This document shows positions 6,067 through 14,505 of a DNA stretch of 15,562 nt, one piece after another (the stretch's first letter is position 1; every line of letters begins with the position of its first letter). The translations under genes and the position numbers were made by a program. The notes beneath the pieces were generated by a model. It ran no database searches, was not told the DNA's origin, and worked only from the letters and a program-made list of their open reading frames with translations. The stretch lies in contig WFSH01000202.1 in the NCBI GenBank assembly GCA_015486145.1, positions 1-15,562 on the forward strand. Direction: 5' to 3'. Source of the stretch: Mesoaciditogaceae bacterium (GTDB taxonomy: Bacteria > Thermotogota > Thermotogae > Mesoaciditogales > Mesoaciditogaceae).

Positions 6067-8481
6067 GTGGAAGAGATAATCAAGAGATCGATTTCAGATG
6101 AACTTGTGGATTCGTACATAAACTATTCGATGAGCGTCATCATAGGGAGAGCCATTCCAGATGTGAGGGATGGCCTCAAACCCGTTCAGAGACGCATACT
6201 TTACGGTATGTATCAACTTGGTCTCAGGAGTAATGGTTCAACTAAGAAAAGCGCGAGAATAGTTGGAGAAGTGATGGGAAAATATCACCCGCATGGGGAT
6301 ATGGCCATTTACGACTCTCTTGTGAGGATGTCTCAAGACTTTACGATGCGATATCCAATCGTGCACGGTCAAGGTAATATGGGTTCAATCGATCGCGATC
6401 CTGCAGCCGCAATGCGTTACACGGAGGCAAAACTTTCGAAAATAGCCGAGGAGATGCTGGCTGACATAGAAGAAAACACGGTGGATATGGTTCCGAATTT
6501 TGACGAGTCTTTGAAGGAACCAGTTGTTTTGCCATCCAAAATACCAAACCTTCTGATGAATGGGGCATCTGGTATTGCTGTTGGAATGTCAACGTCGATT
6601 CCCCCACATAATCTCAAAGAGCTGGTGGATCTTATGGTTGCCCTCATAGAGAATCCAACACTTGATGCCTCTGAAGTTGCAAAAATGCTGAAAGGGCCTG
6701 ATTTTCCAACTGGCGGTATTGTTATGGATGCTGCGGCAATTCGAAAAATCTACGAAACTGGCCATGGTTCTTTAATCGTCAGATCAAAGACACACTTTGA
6801 AGAACAAAAGAATCGCATGAGGATAATCGTTACAGAGATACCTTATGGGATTTCCAAAGCGGCTCTTATTGAGAGTATCGCCAACTACGCAAAGAGTTTG
6901 AAAGAGAGTTTGATAACGAATATTCGAGATGAATCAGATAGAAGAGGACTAAGGGTGATGATAGAACTCTCTCGTACCGCTAATCCAAATGTTGTTCTCA
7001 ACCGCCTTTACAAGCATACCCCCCTTCAGACACATTTCCCCGTAAACATGCTCGTAATAGATCATGGAAGGCCCAAGCTCATGAACTTGAAGCAGTTAAC
7101 TATGGCTTTCATAAACCACAGATACGAGGTTGTAAAACGCAGAAGTGAGTTTGAACTTGAAAAATGTTCAAGGCGTGCTCATATCGTTGAAGGGCTTATA
7201 AAAGCCTCACGTGCAATAGGAACTGTGGTAGATGTGGTTAAGAGCGCCAAAGATGTGGAAGAAGCCACTCAAAAACTTGTGGATGTTTTAAAAGTGTCCA
7301 CAGAACAAGCAAAGGCCATTCTTGATATGAAACTTCAACGTCTCACTTCACTTGAACATCACAAACTCGATGAAGAATACAAAAATCTCATAGATCGCAT
7401 GTCAAAACTCCAACTCATTCTTGGGTCAGAGGAAAACATTATGAAAGAAGTTAAACAAGAACTTATTGAAATAAAGTCTAAATACGGTGATGAGAGAAGA
7501 AGTGAAATCACAAATGATTTGGAAATCATAGATGTTGAAGATATGCTCACAGACGATGACTTGGTGGTAACGGTTACACATGATGGCTACATATCTTCTA
7601 CGAGTTTAGATTCCTACAAGAGTCAAAATAGAGGCGGAAAGGGAAATATTTCTCTAAGGACGAGAAATGGAGACTATGTTGAACACGTTTTTATAACCAC
7701 CCGTCTGAGTTACACGATGTTCATAACCAACTTTGGGCGAGCGTACTTTGTGAAAAATTACAATGTTCCAGAAAGTGGCAAGGGAACAAAGGGTAAACTC
7801 ATTTTGAATTATTTAAACCTCTCTCAAAATGAGAAAATCAAATCAGTGCTTTCACCCGGAAAAGAAATAAGTGCCGCAAAAGACCTTCTGATAGTTACAA
7901 AAAAAGGTCGAATCAAACGTACATCGTTGGGAGATATTACAGTCAGAACAAATGGAATATACGTTATCAAGCTTGAAGAGGGAGATGAGATCGTCGATGC
8001 CAAGCTCACCAACAACGACCCAAATACACTTGTGGCACTTGCGACATTGAAAGGTATGTTGATATCCTTCGATGTGCACGAAGTGAGAAGAATGGGCCGC
8101 ATGGCAATGGGGGTTACCGGCATACGTTTACAAAGTGGGGATGAGGTTGTCTCCATGATAGTTACTGACAATAAAGATGTTCAACTTTTGACGCTTACCG
8201 AAAACGGTTATGGAAAGCGCACGAATTTTGAAAATTATCGTGTTCAACACAGAGCCGGCGTGGGATTGAAGAACTTAAGACTGACCGAGAAAAACGGACT
8301 CATCGTTTCTGTTAGGCCAGTGGTGGACTCCGATGAGATCATTGCAGTTACAGCGGAAGGGAAGGCGATACGCTTCAAAGCCAAGGATGTTCCCATTACG
8401 AACCGTGTAACACAGGGAGTCAAGTGTGTTAGACTGAACGATGGTGATAAAGTTGTTGCCTTTGCAATAGCAAGGGATTGA
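6067..8481 (+). CDS. gyrA: DNA gyrase subunit A
   Basis: This is the DNA cleavage-rejoining subunit of gyrase, which with GyrB introduces negative supercoils using ATP. It has 804 residues. The N-terminal winged-helix region reads VRDGLKPVQRRILYGMYQLG, and the tower domain follows. The catalytic tyrosine is Y118 in AAAMRYTEAKLSK, preceded by GQGNMGSIDRDPAAAMRY. The C-terminal beta-pinwheel starts near residue 500 and carries a GyrA box at 520-526 reading QNRGGKG, against the usual QRRGGKG; having this box favours GyrA over ParC. In the quinolone-contact loop (YHPHGDMAIYD), the position equivalent to E. coli Ser83 is Met79, with Asp83 retained. There is no long acidic tail. The GTG start at 6067 is preceded by GAGGTG overlapping the metG stop. 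GyrB is not in the window. Confidence 0.97.
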   Translation: MEEIIKRSISDELVDSYINYSMSVIIGRAIPDVRDGLKPVQRRILYGMYQLGLRSNGSTKKSARIVGEVMGKYHPHGDMAIYDSLVRMSQDFTMRYPIVHGQGNMGSIDRDPAAAMRYTEAKLSKIAEEMLADIEENTVDMVPNFDESLKEPVVLPSKIPNLLMNGASGIAVGMSTSIPPHNLKELVDLMVALIENPTLDASEVAKMLKGPDFPTGGIVMDAAAIRKIYETGHGSLIVRSKTHFEEQKNRMRIIVTEIPYGISKAALIESIANYAKSLKESLITNIRDESDRRGLRVMIELSRTANPNVVLNRLYKHTPLQTHFPVNMLVIDHGRPKLMNLKQLTMAFINHRYEVVKRRSEFELEKCSRRAHIVEGLIKASRAIGTVVDVVKSAKDVEEATQKLVDVLKVSTEQAKAILDMKLQRLTSLEHHKLDEEYKNLIDRMSKLQLILGSEENIMKEVKQELIEIKSKYGDERRSEITNDLEIIDVEDMLTDDDLVVTVTHDGYISSTSLDSYKSQNRGGKGNISLRTRNGDYVEHVFITTRLSYTMFITNFGRAYFVKNYNVPESGKGTKGKLILNYLNLSQNEKIKSVLSPGKEISAAKDLLIVTKKGRIKRTSLGDITVRTNGIYVIKLEEGDEIVDAKLTNNDPNTLVALATLKGMLISFDVHEVRRMGRMAMGVTGIRLQSGDEVVSMIVTDNKDVQLLTLTENGYGKRTNFENYRVQHRAGVGLKNLRLTEKNGLIVSVRPVVDSDEIIAVTAEGKAIRFKAKDVPITNRVTQGVKCVRLNDGDKVVAFAIARD

Positions 8482-8484
8482 TGT

Positions 8485-9240
8485 GTGTTGAAGGTAGTTT
8501 GCGTTGTTGAATATGACGGTACGGCATTTCACGGTTCTCAATACCATCCAGATGTCCGAACCGTTCAAGGTGAGTTGAATAAGGCACTCTTTATCATTTT
8601 TAAGCGGACGATAAAAACTGACATGTCGGGCAGAACTGATGCCGGTGTCCATGCAAATTATCAGGTTTTCTCTTTCGAAAGAGTTAACGAAAGAATGCGA
8701 GAAAAGAACGTAAAAGAGGCTTTGAACTCTTTGCTTCCAAACGATATGCACGTTAGAGATGTTTGGTTCACATCAGACGATTTTAATCCACGCAGCTTTG
8801 CCATTAAAAGAATATATCATTATTTTATACTCAACAAACCAGAAAAGAACGTATTTCTCCGTAATCGAGCGTGGTGGTTTCCTTATCCATTGAATGTGAA
8901 GAAAATGCGAGAAGCGGCGCGGTATTTGGAAGGTCATCATGATTTCACTTCCTTTGTTTCAAAAGACAAAAACGACGATCGCAGCCCATTAAGACTTATT
9001 TTTAGAATACGCATAATAAGACTTTCCAAATTTATACTCGTGCGTGTAGAGGGAAAATCTTATCTAAAGAGGATGGTGCGGAACATAGTTGGAACACTTG
9101 TAAAGGTTGGAACTGGGTCTTGGAAGCCAGAATACGTTAAGGAAATTTTGGAGATGAAAGATAGAAGCAAGGCGGGAGCAACGGCCCCACCGGAGGGACT
9201 GTATTTGTACAGGGTTTATTTTAAAGATGGAGGGTCCTGA
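8485..9240 (+). CDS. truA: tRNA pseudouridine(38-40) synthase
   Basis: This enzyme converts uridines 38-40 in the anticodon stem-loop of several tRNAs to pseudouridine. The 251 residues include the N-terminal strand VEYDGTAFHGSQ, the catalytic motif SGRTDAGVHA with the nucleophilic aspartate at D52, and the C-terminal LKRMVRNIVGTLVKVGTG and GATAPPEGLYL motifs, all diagnostic of TruA. The length is normal. The GTG at 8485 is 3 bases after the gyrA stop, with AAGGGA inside the end of gyrA as a ribosome binding site. The TTG at 8488 is an almost equivalent alternative and would only remove one residue. The tight spacing on both sides indicates co-transcription with gyrA and tlyA. Confidence 0.97.
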   Translation: MLKVVCVVEYDGTAFHGSQYHPDVRTVQGELNKALFIIFKRTIKTDMSGRTDAGVHANYQVFSFERVNERMREKNVKEALNSLLPNDMHVRDVWFTSDDFNPRSFAIKRIYHYFILNKPEKNVFLRNRAWWFPYPLNVKKMREAARYLEGHHDFTSFVSKDKNDDRSPLRLIFRIRIIRLSKFILVRVEGKSYLKRMVRNIVGTLVKVGTGSWKPEYVKEILEMKDRSKAGATAPPEGLYLYRVYFKDGGS

Positions 9241-9243
9241 TCG

Positions 9244-10032
9244 TTGAAAAAAAGACTCGATGAATTGTTAACCGAACGTGGATTCTTTCCATCTCAAAGT
9301 AGGGCCAAAGCCGAGATTTTAGAGGGGAATGTTGCTGTCAACGGAAAGGTGATCTGTAAAGCGGGAAAGTTTGTTGACGAAAAGGTTGAAATCTCAATAA
9401 AAAAGCGCAGTCCTTATGTTTCACGAGGAGCGTACAAATTGCTCAAGGCACTTGATGAATTCAAAATAGACTTGACGGGGAAAGTTTGTGCCGATTTTGG
9501 CGCTTCCACGGGTGGTTTCACACAAGTTATGCTTGAACGTGAAGCGAGGAAAGTTTATTCGGTGGATGTTGGTTATGGTCAGTTAGCCTGGAAGTTAAGA
9601 AATGATTCAAAAGTGGTTGTTAAAGAACGAACCAACGCAAGGTTTATCACGTCAAAAGATTTTGAAGAAGTCCTTGACTTTATTTCTTGTGATCTTTCTT
9701 TCATATCGTTGAAACTTGTTTTGCCCGTTGTGAATGAACTGTTGAAAAGTCATGGCAGTTCGGTTTGTCTTGTTAAACCACAATTTGAAGCGGGACGTGA
9801 AAGACTGAAAAAGGGAGTTGTAAAGTCGAAAGAAGTACATTTGGACGTGCTCAGAAATATTCTTGATTTTGCGAAAAAAATGGGGTTCTCTGTCGGTGGT
9901 TTGACTTATTCACCTTTAAGAGGACCGGCGGGTAACGTGGAATTTTTGGTTTATTTGAATTTTGAAGATGAGATGGCTTTCGATGTGAAGAGTGTGGTAG
10001 ATTCTGCATGGGAAAGCCTTTTGGAGGGATAA
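9244..10032 (+). CDS. tlyA: TlyA-family 16S/23S rRNA 2'-O-methyltransferase
   Basis: The 262 residues hold an N-terminal S4 RNA-binding domain (about 1-60: KKRLDELLTERG, SRAKAEILEGNVAVNG) and an FtsJ/RrmJ-like methyltransferase domain. The SAM-binding loop is DFGASTGGFT at 84-93. The K-D-K-E catalytic tetrad of the family is visible as K65 (SRGAYK), D150 (CDLSF), K178 (LVKPQFEAGRE) and E233 (GNVEF). Known members methylate ribose 2'-OH groups in 16S and 23S rRNA and can affect sensitivity to capreomycin-type antibiotics. The start is TTG at 9244, 3 bases after the truA stop, with GGAGG 10 bases upstream. Such genes are often labelled hemolysin A; nothing in the sequence supports a toxin role here. 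Confidence 0.95.
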   Translation: MKKRLDELLTERGFFPSQSRAKAEILEGNVAVNGKVICKAGKFVDEKVEISIKKRSPYVSRGAYKLLKALDEFKIDLTGKVCADFGASTGGFTQVMLEREARKVYSVDVGYGQLAWKLRNDSKVVVKERTNARFITSKDFEEVLDFISCDLSFISLKLVLPVVNELLKSHGSSVCLVKPQFEAGRERLKKGVVKSKEVHLDVLRNILDFAKKMGFSVGGLTYSPLRGPAGNVEFLVYLNFEDEMAFDVKSVVDSAWESLLEG

Positions 10033-10034
10033 AA

Positions 10035-12509
10035 ATGTCGTTTATGAATAAAATATTCGACCAGAACAAAAGGTATTTGAGAAGTTTTAAGAAAATTGTG
10101 GATGAGGTCAACGCGCTTGAAGATGAGGTGAAAAAGTTCAGTGATTCTGATTTTTCGGTGAAAACAGAGGAATTTCGTCACAGGCTTGAGAACGGTGAAA
10201 GTTTAGACGATATCATGCCTGAAGCATTTGCCATTGTTCGAGAAGCTTCAAAAAGAATGATAGGATTACGACCTTTTGATGTTCAGATAATGGGGGCCGT
10301 GGCACTTCACCGTGGGATGGTTGCCGAGATGAAAACTGGTGAAGGTAAAACGCTCGTTGCGGTTATGCCAGCATATCTCAACGCGCTTGAAGGTAAAGGC
10401 GTGCACATAATCACCGTTAACGATTACCTTGCACGTAGAGATTCGGAATGGATGCGTCCAATTTATGAACTTCTCGGATTGACCGTAGGTGCCATTCAAT
10501 CCGAAATGAATCCAGAAAAACGACGTGAAATTTACAACTGTGATGTGACGTACGGAACAAATAACGAAATGGGGTTCGATTATTTGCGTGATAATCTTGC
10601 TTATCTTCCAGAACAGCGAGTTCAAAGAGGTCACCATTATGCAATAGTAGATGAAGTTGACAGCGTGCTCATTGACGAAGCGCGTACGCCGTTGATCATT
10701 TCCGGACCTGCTGGAACATCCTCAAAATTGTACAAAATGTTTGCCTCTTATGCAAAAAAACTCAGACCAGATGTGGACTTTAAGATAGATGAGAAAACTA
10801 AAAACGTGACGTTAACAGAGGAAGGCATAAGGAGAACTGAAAAATTGATCGGTGTGAACAACCTTTACGATCCGCAAAACGTTGAGTATAACTTTCATAT
10901 GATAAATGCTTTGAGAGCTTTACACTTGTACAAACGTGACGTAGATTATCTGGTGCGTGGTGATGAAGTACTCATAGTTGACGAGTTCACCGGACGTGTT
11001 CTTGAGGGAAGGCGGTACAGCGAGGGCTTGCATCAAGCCATAGAAGCTAAAGAAGGCGTGAAGATAAAGGAAGAGACGATAACATATGCAACCATAACCC
11101 TTCAGAATTATTTTCTAATGTACAAAAAACTTGCCGGTATGACCGGAACTGCGTATACCGAAAGGGAAGAGTTCGACCAAATATACAACATGAAAGTTGT
11201 CGTTATACCAACGAATAGGCCCGTTATCCGGAATGATATGAACGATCTGATATTTAGAACTGAAAAAGAAAAATTCGATGCCATTGTTGAGGATATAGTT
11301 GAACGGCACAAAAAAGGTCAACCTGTGCTTGTTGGAACTATTTCCATTGAGAAAAGTGAGAAACTCAGTCAGATGCTGAAAAAACGCGGAATACCACATG
11401 AAGTACTTAACGCCAAGCATCCAGAACGGGAGGCAGAGATCATCGCCAATGCGGGGCAAAAAGGTGCCGTTACAATTGCCACCAACATGGCTGGTAGAGG
11501 AACGGACATAAAGCCCGGTGAAGGTGTGGTTGAGTTGGGTGGACTGTACGTTTTGGGAACGGAAAGACACGAGGCAAGAAGAATAGACAATCAACTTCGT
11601 GGAAGGACCGGTCGACAAGGAGATCCCGGTGAAACCCGTTTTTATCTGTCAACCGAAGACAATCTACTCAGGATATTCGGTGGGGACAAAATGCGCTCGC
11701 TCATGAATACATTGAGGGTTAAAGACGGTGAGCCAATCGAACATTCCATGTTGAGTAAACTCATAGAACAAGCCCAGAAAAAGGTTGAGGGCATTCACTT
11801 TTCTATAAGGAAACATCTCCTTGAACTTGATTCGGTGCTTGACAGACAGCGAAATGCCGTCTACTCACACCGTAATTGGATACTCAATGGAACGGATGTC
11901 GAGGATCACCTCATGGAGATATTTGAGGATGTTGTGGACAGACGAATTGAAAGATATTGTCGCGATAAATATATCGAAAATTGGGATTTTGGAGGATTGG
12001 AATCAGAATTAAAGTCTATTTTCCCGTTTTTAAGTGTAGATGGCAATAAAGTGGAAGATCTCCAGTCTTTGAAATCAAAAATCATGGAAGAGATCAAGGA
12101 AAATTATGAGAAAAAAGTTAATGAAATAGGTGTTGATCAATTTCCAAATATCATAAAGTATGTGATGCTTCGTGTTATAGATGAAAGGTGGAAAACTCAC
12201 CTTCAAACGGTGGATCACCTCAAAGAATCTGTAAATCTCAGAGCCTACGGGCAAAAAGATCCCGTTATAGAATTCAAACGAGAGAGTTATGAAATGTTTG
12301 AAGAAATGGTTGATGGAATGTACGATGATATCTCTGCCATCGCATTTAGAATCGTGGTAGTTGATGAACAAAGAGAAAAAGAACGTGCCAAAAAAGAATT
12401 TGCAATTTTGCAAACTCAACACGATGATTTTTCAATGTCTTCTGGAAAAGCTGAAAAGAAGAAATCGGCGGCATCATCTAAAAGAAAAAGAATGCGTGTT
12501 AAGCGATGA
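10035..12509 (+). CDS. secA: Protein translocase ATPase SecA
   Basis: SecA is the ATP-driven motor that pushes preproteins through SecYEG. The 824 residues show Walker A at K100-T-G-E-G-K-T106, the DEVD Walker B at 206-209 followed by SVLIDEARTPLIISG, the preprotein cross-linking region after it, the TNMAGRGTDI motif at about 483-492, and QLRGRTGRQGD at 520-530. The helical scaffold and C-terminal helical regions (VMLRVIDERWKTHL and MYDDISAIAFRIVV) complete the core. The usual C-terminal zinc-binding peptide (C-x-C-x8-C-H/C) is absent; the protein ends in a Lys/Arg/Ser-rich tail. ATG 10035 has GGAGGG placed 6 bases upstream, inside the tlyA end; an in-frame ATG at 10044 is possible, and upstream ATG 10008 would lie inside tlyA. 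Confidence 0.98.
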   Translation: MSFMNKIFDQNKRYLRSFKKIVDEVNALEDEVKKFSDSDFSVKTEEFRHRLENGESLDDIMPEAFAIVREASKRMIGLRPFDVQIMGAVALHRGMVAEMKTGEGKTLVAVMPAYLNALEGKGVHIITVNDYLARRDSEWMRPIYELLGLTVGAIQSEMNPEKRREIYNCDVTYGTNNEMGFDYLRDNLAYLPEQRVQRGHHYAIVDEVDSVLIDEARTPLIISGPAGTSSKLYKMFASYAKKLRPDVDFKIDEKTKNVTLTEEGIRRTEKLIGVNNLYDPQNVEYNFHMINALRALHLYKRDVDYLVRGDEVLIVDEFTGRVLEGRRYSEGLHQAIEAKEGVKIKEETITYATITLQNYFLMYKKLAGMTGTAYTEREEFDQIYNMKVVVIPTNRPVIRNDMNDLIFRTEKEKFDAIVEDIVERHKKGQPVLVGTISIEKSEKLSQMLKKRGIPHEVLNAKHPEREAEIIANAGQKGAVTIATNMAGRGTDIKPGEGVVELGGLYVLGTERHEARRIDNQLRGRTGRQGDPGETRFYLSTEDNLLRIFGGDKMRSLMNTLRVKDGEPIEHSMLSKLIEQAQKKVEGIHFSIRKHLLELDSVLDRQRNAVYSHRNWILNGTDVEDHLMEIFEDVVDRRIERYCRDKYIENWDFGGLESELKSIFPFLSVDGNKVEDLQSLKSKIMEEIKENYEKKVNEIGVDQFPNIIKYVMLRVIDERWKTHLQTVDHLKESVNLRAYGQKDPVIEFKRESYEMFEEMVDGMYDDISAIAFRIVVVDEQREKERAKKEFAILQTQHDDFSMSSGKAEKKKSAASSKRKRMRVKR

Positions 12510-12536
12510 TAAAAGAAATTCGAAAGGTGGTTTAAA

Positions 12537-13652
12537 ATGATAAGTTACGATCTCAGAGTTAAAATAGATGATATTAAGAATCGATTTAACGAAATAAAAA
12601 AAGTCTTCGATGTTGAGAAAACGAAAAAAAACATGGAAGAGTTGGAGAAAAAGACCTCCGCAAGCGAGTTTTGGAGTGATATGCAAAGTGCCCAAGATAC
12701 TTTAAGGGATTTGAAAGCGTTGAAAAACAGGTACGAGAAACTTCAAAAAGTGGAATCAAAAATAGAAGATTTAGAGATTGGACTTGAATTGGCAGAAGAA
12801 GATGAAGAGCTAATGAAAAATCTTGAAGAGGACGCTCAAGAAGCCAAAGAGCTTTTGGAAGAATTTGAAATGAATATGATGTTGAATGGGAAGTTCGATA
12901 ACTTGAACTGTTATCTCTCCATCCATCCCGGAGCTGGTGGAACAGAGTCACACGACTGGGCTCAGATGTTGTTGAGAATGTATACACGTTGGGCGGAAAA
13001 GCATCGATTTGATGTCGAAGAGATAGATATTCAGCCAGGTGAAGAAGCAGGAATAAACAGTGCAATGCTCCTTATAAAAGGAGAAAACGCATACGGCCTT
13101 TTGAAATACGAGCGAGGTGTTCACAGACTTGTTAGAATTTCACCATTCGATGCCGCCAAGAGGCGCCATACTTCTTTCGCATCGGTAAATGTTATCCCTG
13201 AGTTTAAAAACGAGGTGGAAGTTGAAATAAAAGACGACGATCTCAAAATTGATACTTATCGTTCCTCAGGTGCAGGTGGGCAGCACGTTAACCGAACTGA
13301 TTCTGCGGTGAGAATAACGCATTTGCCAACGGGGATAGTGGTGACCTGCCAGAACGAAAGGTCCCAATTTCAGAACAAAGACGTGGCAATGCGTATACTC
13401 AAAGCGAGACTTTACCAATTAGAATTGGAGAAACGTGAGCGACAACTTCGAAAAATACAGGGAAATCTCAAAGAAATAGGTTGGGGCAGTCAAATAAGAT
13501 CTTACGTTTTTCAGCCGTATACGATGGTTAAAGATCACAGAACGAATCACGAAACTGGAAACATTCAATCGGTCATGGATGGTGAGATAGACGATTTCAT
13601 ATATGCAGAGTTGGTTTTCTTCGCACACAGTGATTTGGCTATGGGTATTTGA
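12537..13652 (+). CDS. prfB: Peptide chain release factor 2
   Basis: RF2 recognises UGA and UAA stop codons and triggers peptide release. The 371 residues contain the N-terminal coiled domain, the tripeptide anticodon S202-P-F204 (RLVRISPFDAAK) that marks RF2 rather than RF1, and the catalytic G247-G-Q249 loop in SGAGGQHVNRTDSAVRIT. The C-terminal DHRTNHETGNIQSVMDGEID is also characteristic. The gene is a single uninterrupted frame: at codons 23-25, where most bacteria have the CTT TGA C programmed +1 frameshift site, it reads GTC TTC GAT. The ATG at 12537 has AAAGGTGG 6 bases upstream and sits 27 bp behind secA. Its 3' end overlaps the next gene. Confidence 0.97.
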   Translation: MISYDLRVKIDDIKNRFNEIKKVFDVEKTKKNMEELEKKTSASEFWSDMQSAQDTLRDLKALKNRYEKLQKVESKIEDLEIGLELAEEDEELMKNLEEDAQEAKELLEEFEMNMMLNGKFDNLNCYLSIHPGAGGTESHDWAQMLLRMYTRWAEKHRFDVEEIDIQPGEEAGINSAMLLIKGENAYGLLKYERGVHRLVRISPFDAAKRRHTSFASVNVIPEFKNEVEVEIKDDDLKIDTYRSSGAGGQHVNRTDSAVRITHLPTGIVVTCQNERSQFQNKDVAMRILKARLYQLELEKRERQLRKIQGNLKEIGWGSQIRSYVFQPYTMVKDHRTNHETGNIQSVMDGEIDDFIYAELVFFAHSDLAMGI

Positions 13653-14505
13653 ATTATTTTTATCGGTAAGTGCGTTTTCGATCCCCATTTACGTTTCCGT
13701 CCAAAATGGTGTAAGCGTAGATTATATAGGTGAGATCAGTTCATGGAATGAAGAATTTTGGGATTCATTGGGAGGTATGTGGGAACTTTTCCCAACAAGA
13801 CCAGTTTACATGATGATCGCTAAAGGGAATTTCGGAGCCGAAATGGGACTCACAGTTTCTTATCCTGATAGTTTTCGAGTTCTTATCGAAATTAGATATC
13901 CCATTTCTGAAATGCGTGCCACTGTCGCCCACGAACTCATGCATGTCTTTCAATTTGCATGGATGAAACGTTACAGAAAAACGATGCCTTTGTGGGTTAT
14001 GGAAGGGTTGGCAACTTGGTATGGCGGAGAAAAAGGCACATATTTGAGCCCGATCGGAAGCAACCCTTTCTTGTTTTGGTCTGTAAATGTTTTGAAATAT
14101 CGAGAGTACCCAACCGGGCAAGAGGCAATGGGAGAATATTATTCAGAAGTTTATGCCCTTTTTAACGCCATAAACGCAAAGGTTAATCTCAACAAAAATC
14201 TTCCCGTTCTTCTCAAAGATGTCAGAAATGGTGATACCTGGCAAGAAGCGTTTTCTGACGTGCTGGGCGAGAATTTCTATAAATTTTACGATCAATGGAG
14301 AGAGCACATGCTGTTTATCGTTATCGTTAAATTTGCCTCGTTTTGGGCGTTGTGGATCGGACTTCCATTGATCTTAGTCGTGATTTTTCTCATACGATAC
14401 ATCAAGCGTTACAGTACCAACGGTGGCAATACCGTCAATGATGGTATTGAAGATTTGGAAGAACTCTACGGTAAAGACTATTGGAAGAATGATGGTTACA
14501 AATGA
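13603..14505 (+). CDS. Membrane-anchored zinc metallopeptidase of the gluzincin (peptidase MA) type
   Basis: This is a 300-residue protein of unknown specific role, probably a membrane-bound protease or protease-like protein facing outward. The zinc site is H110-E-L-M-H114 in ATVAHELMHVFQF, with a third ligand at E134 in LWVMEGLATWYGG, the HExxH plus downstream EGxA arrangement of gluzincins. The helical segments after it (EYYSEVYALFNAI, LLKDVRNGDTWQEAFSDVLG, FYKFYDQW) match the usual peptidase-MA layout. A hydrophobic N-terminus ending SVSAFS looks like a signal peptide, and residues 244-264 form a transmembrane helix followed by RYIKRY and an acidic tail of about 30 residues, predicted cytoplasmic. 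The start is uncertain: ATG 13603 overlaps prfB by 50 bases, and GTG 13630 by 23; neither has a strong ribosome binding site. It overlaps the next gene by 4 bases (ATGA). Confidence 0.8.
   Translation: MQSWFSSHTVIWLWVFELFLSVSAFSIPIYVSVQNGVSVDYIGEISSWNEEFWDSLGGMWELFPTRPVYMMIAKGNFGAEMGLTVSYPDSFRVLIEIRYPISEMRATVAHELMHVFQFAWMKRYRKTMPLWVMEGLATWYGGEKGTYLSPIGSNPFLFWSVNVLKYREYPTGQEAMGEYYSEVYALFNAINAKVNLNKNLPVLLKDVRNGDTWQEAFSDVLGENFYKFYDQWREHMLFIVIVKFASFWALWIGLPLILVVIFLIRYIKRYSTNGGNTVNDGIEDLEELYGKDYWKNDGYK

Noticed and set aside
6067..8481. Topoisomerase IV subunit A (ParC) as the identity of the gyrase-like gene.
   Set aside because: A GyrA box (QNRGGKG) and a full C-terminal pinwheel are present, which favours GyrA.
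9244..10032. Hemolysin reading of the tlyA gene.
   Set aside because: The S4 domain and full K-D-K-E methyltransferase tetrad point to rRNA methylation; no pore-forming or secretion signal is present.
11115..11618. A 167-codon open frame antisense to secA.
   Set aside because: It lies entirely opposite conserved secA motifs, without a ribosome binding site or recognisable domain.
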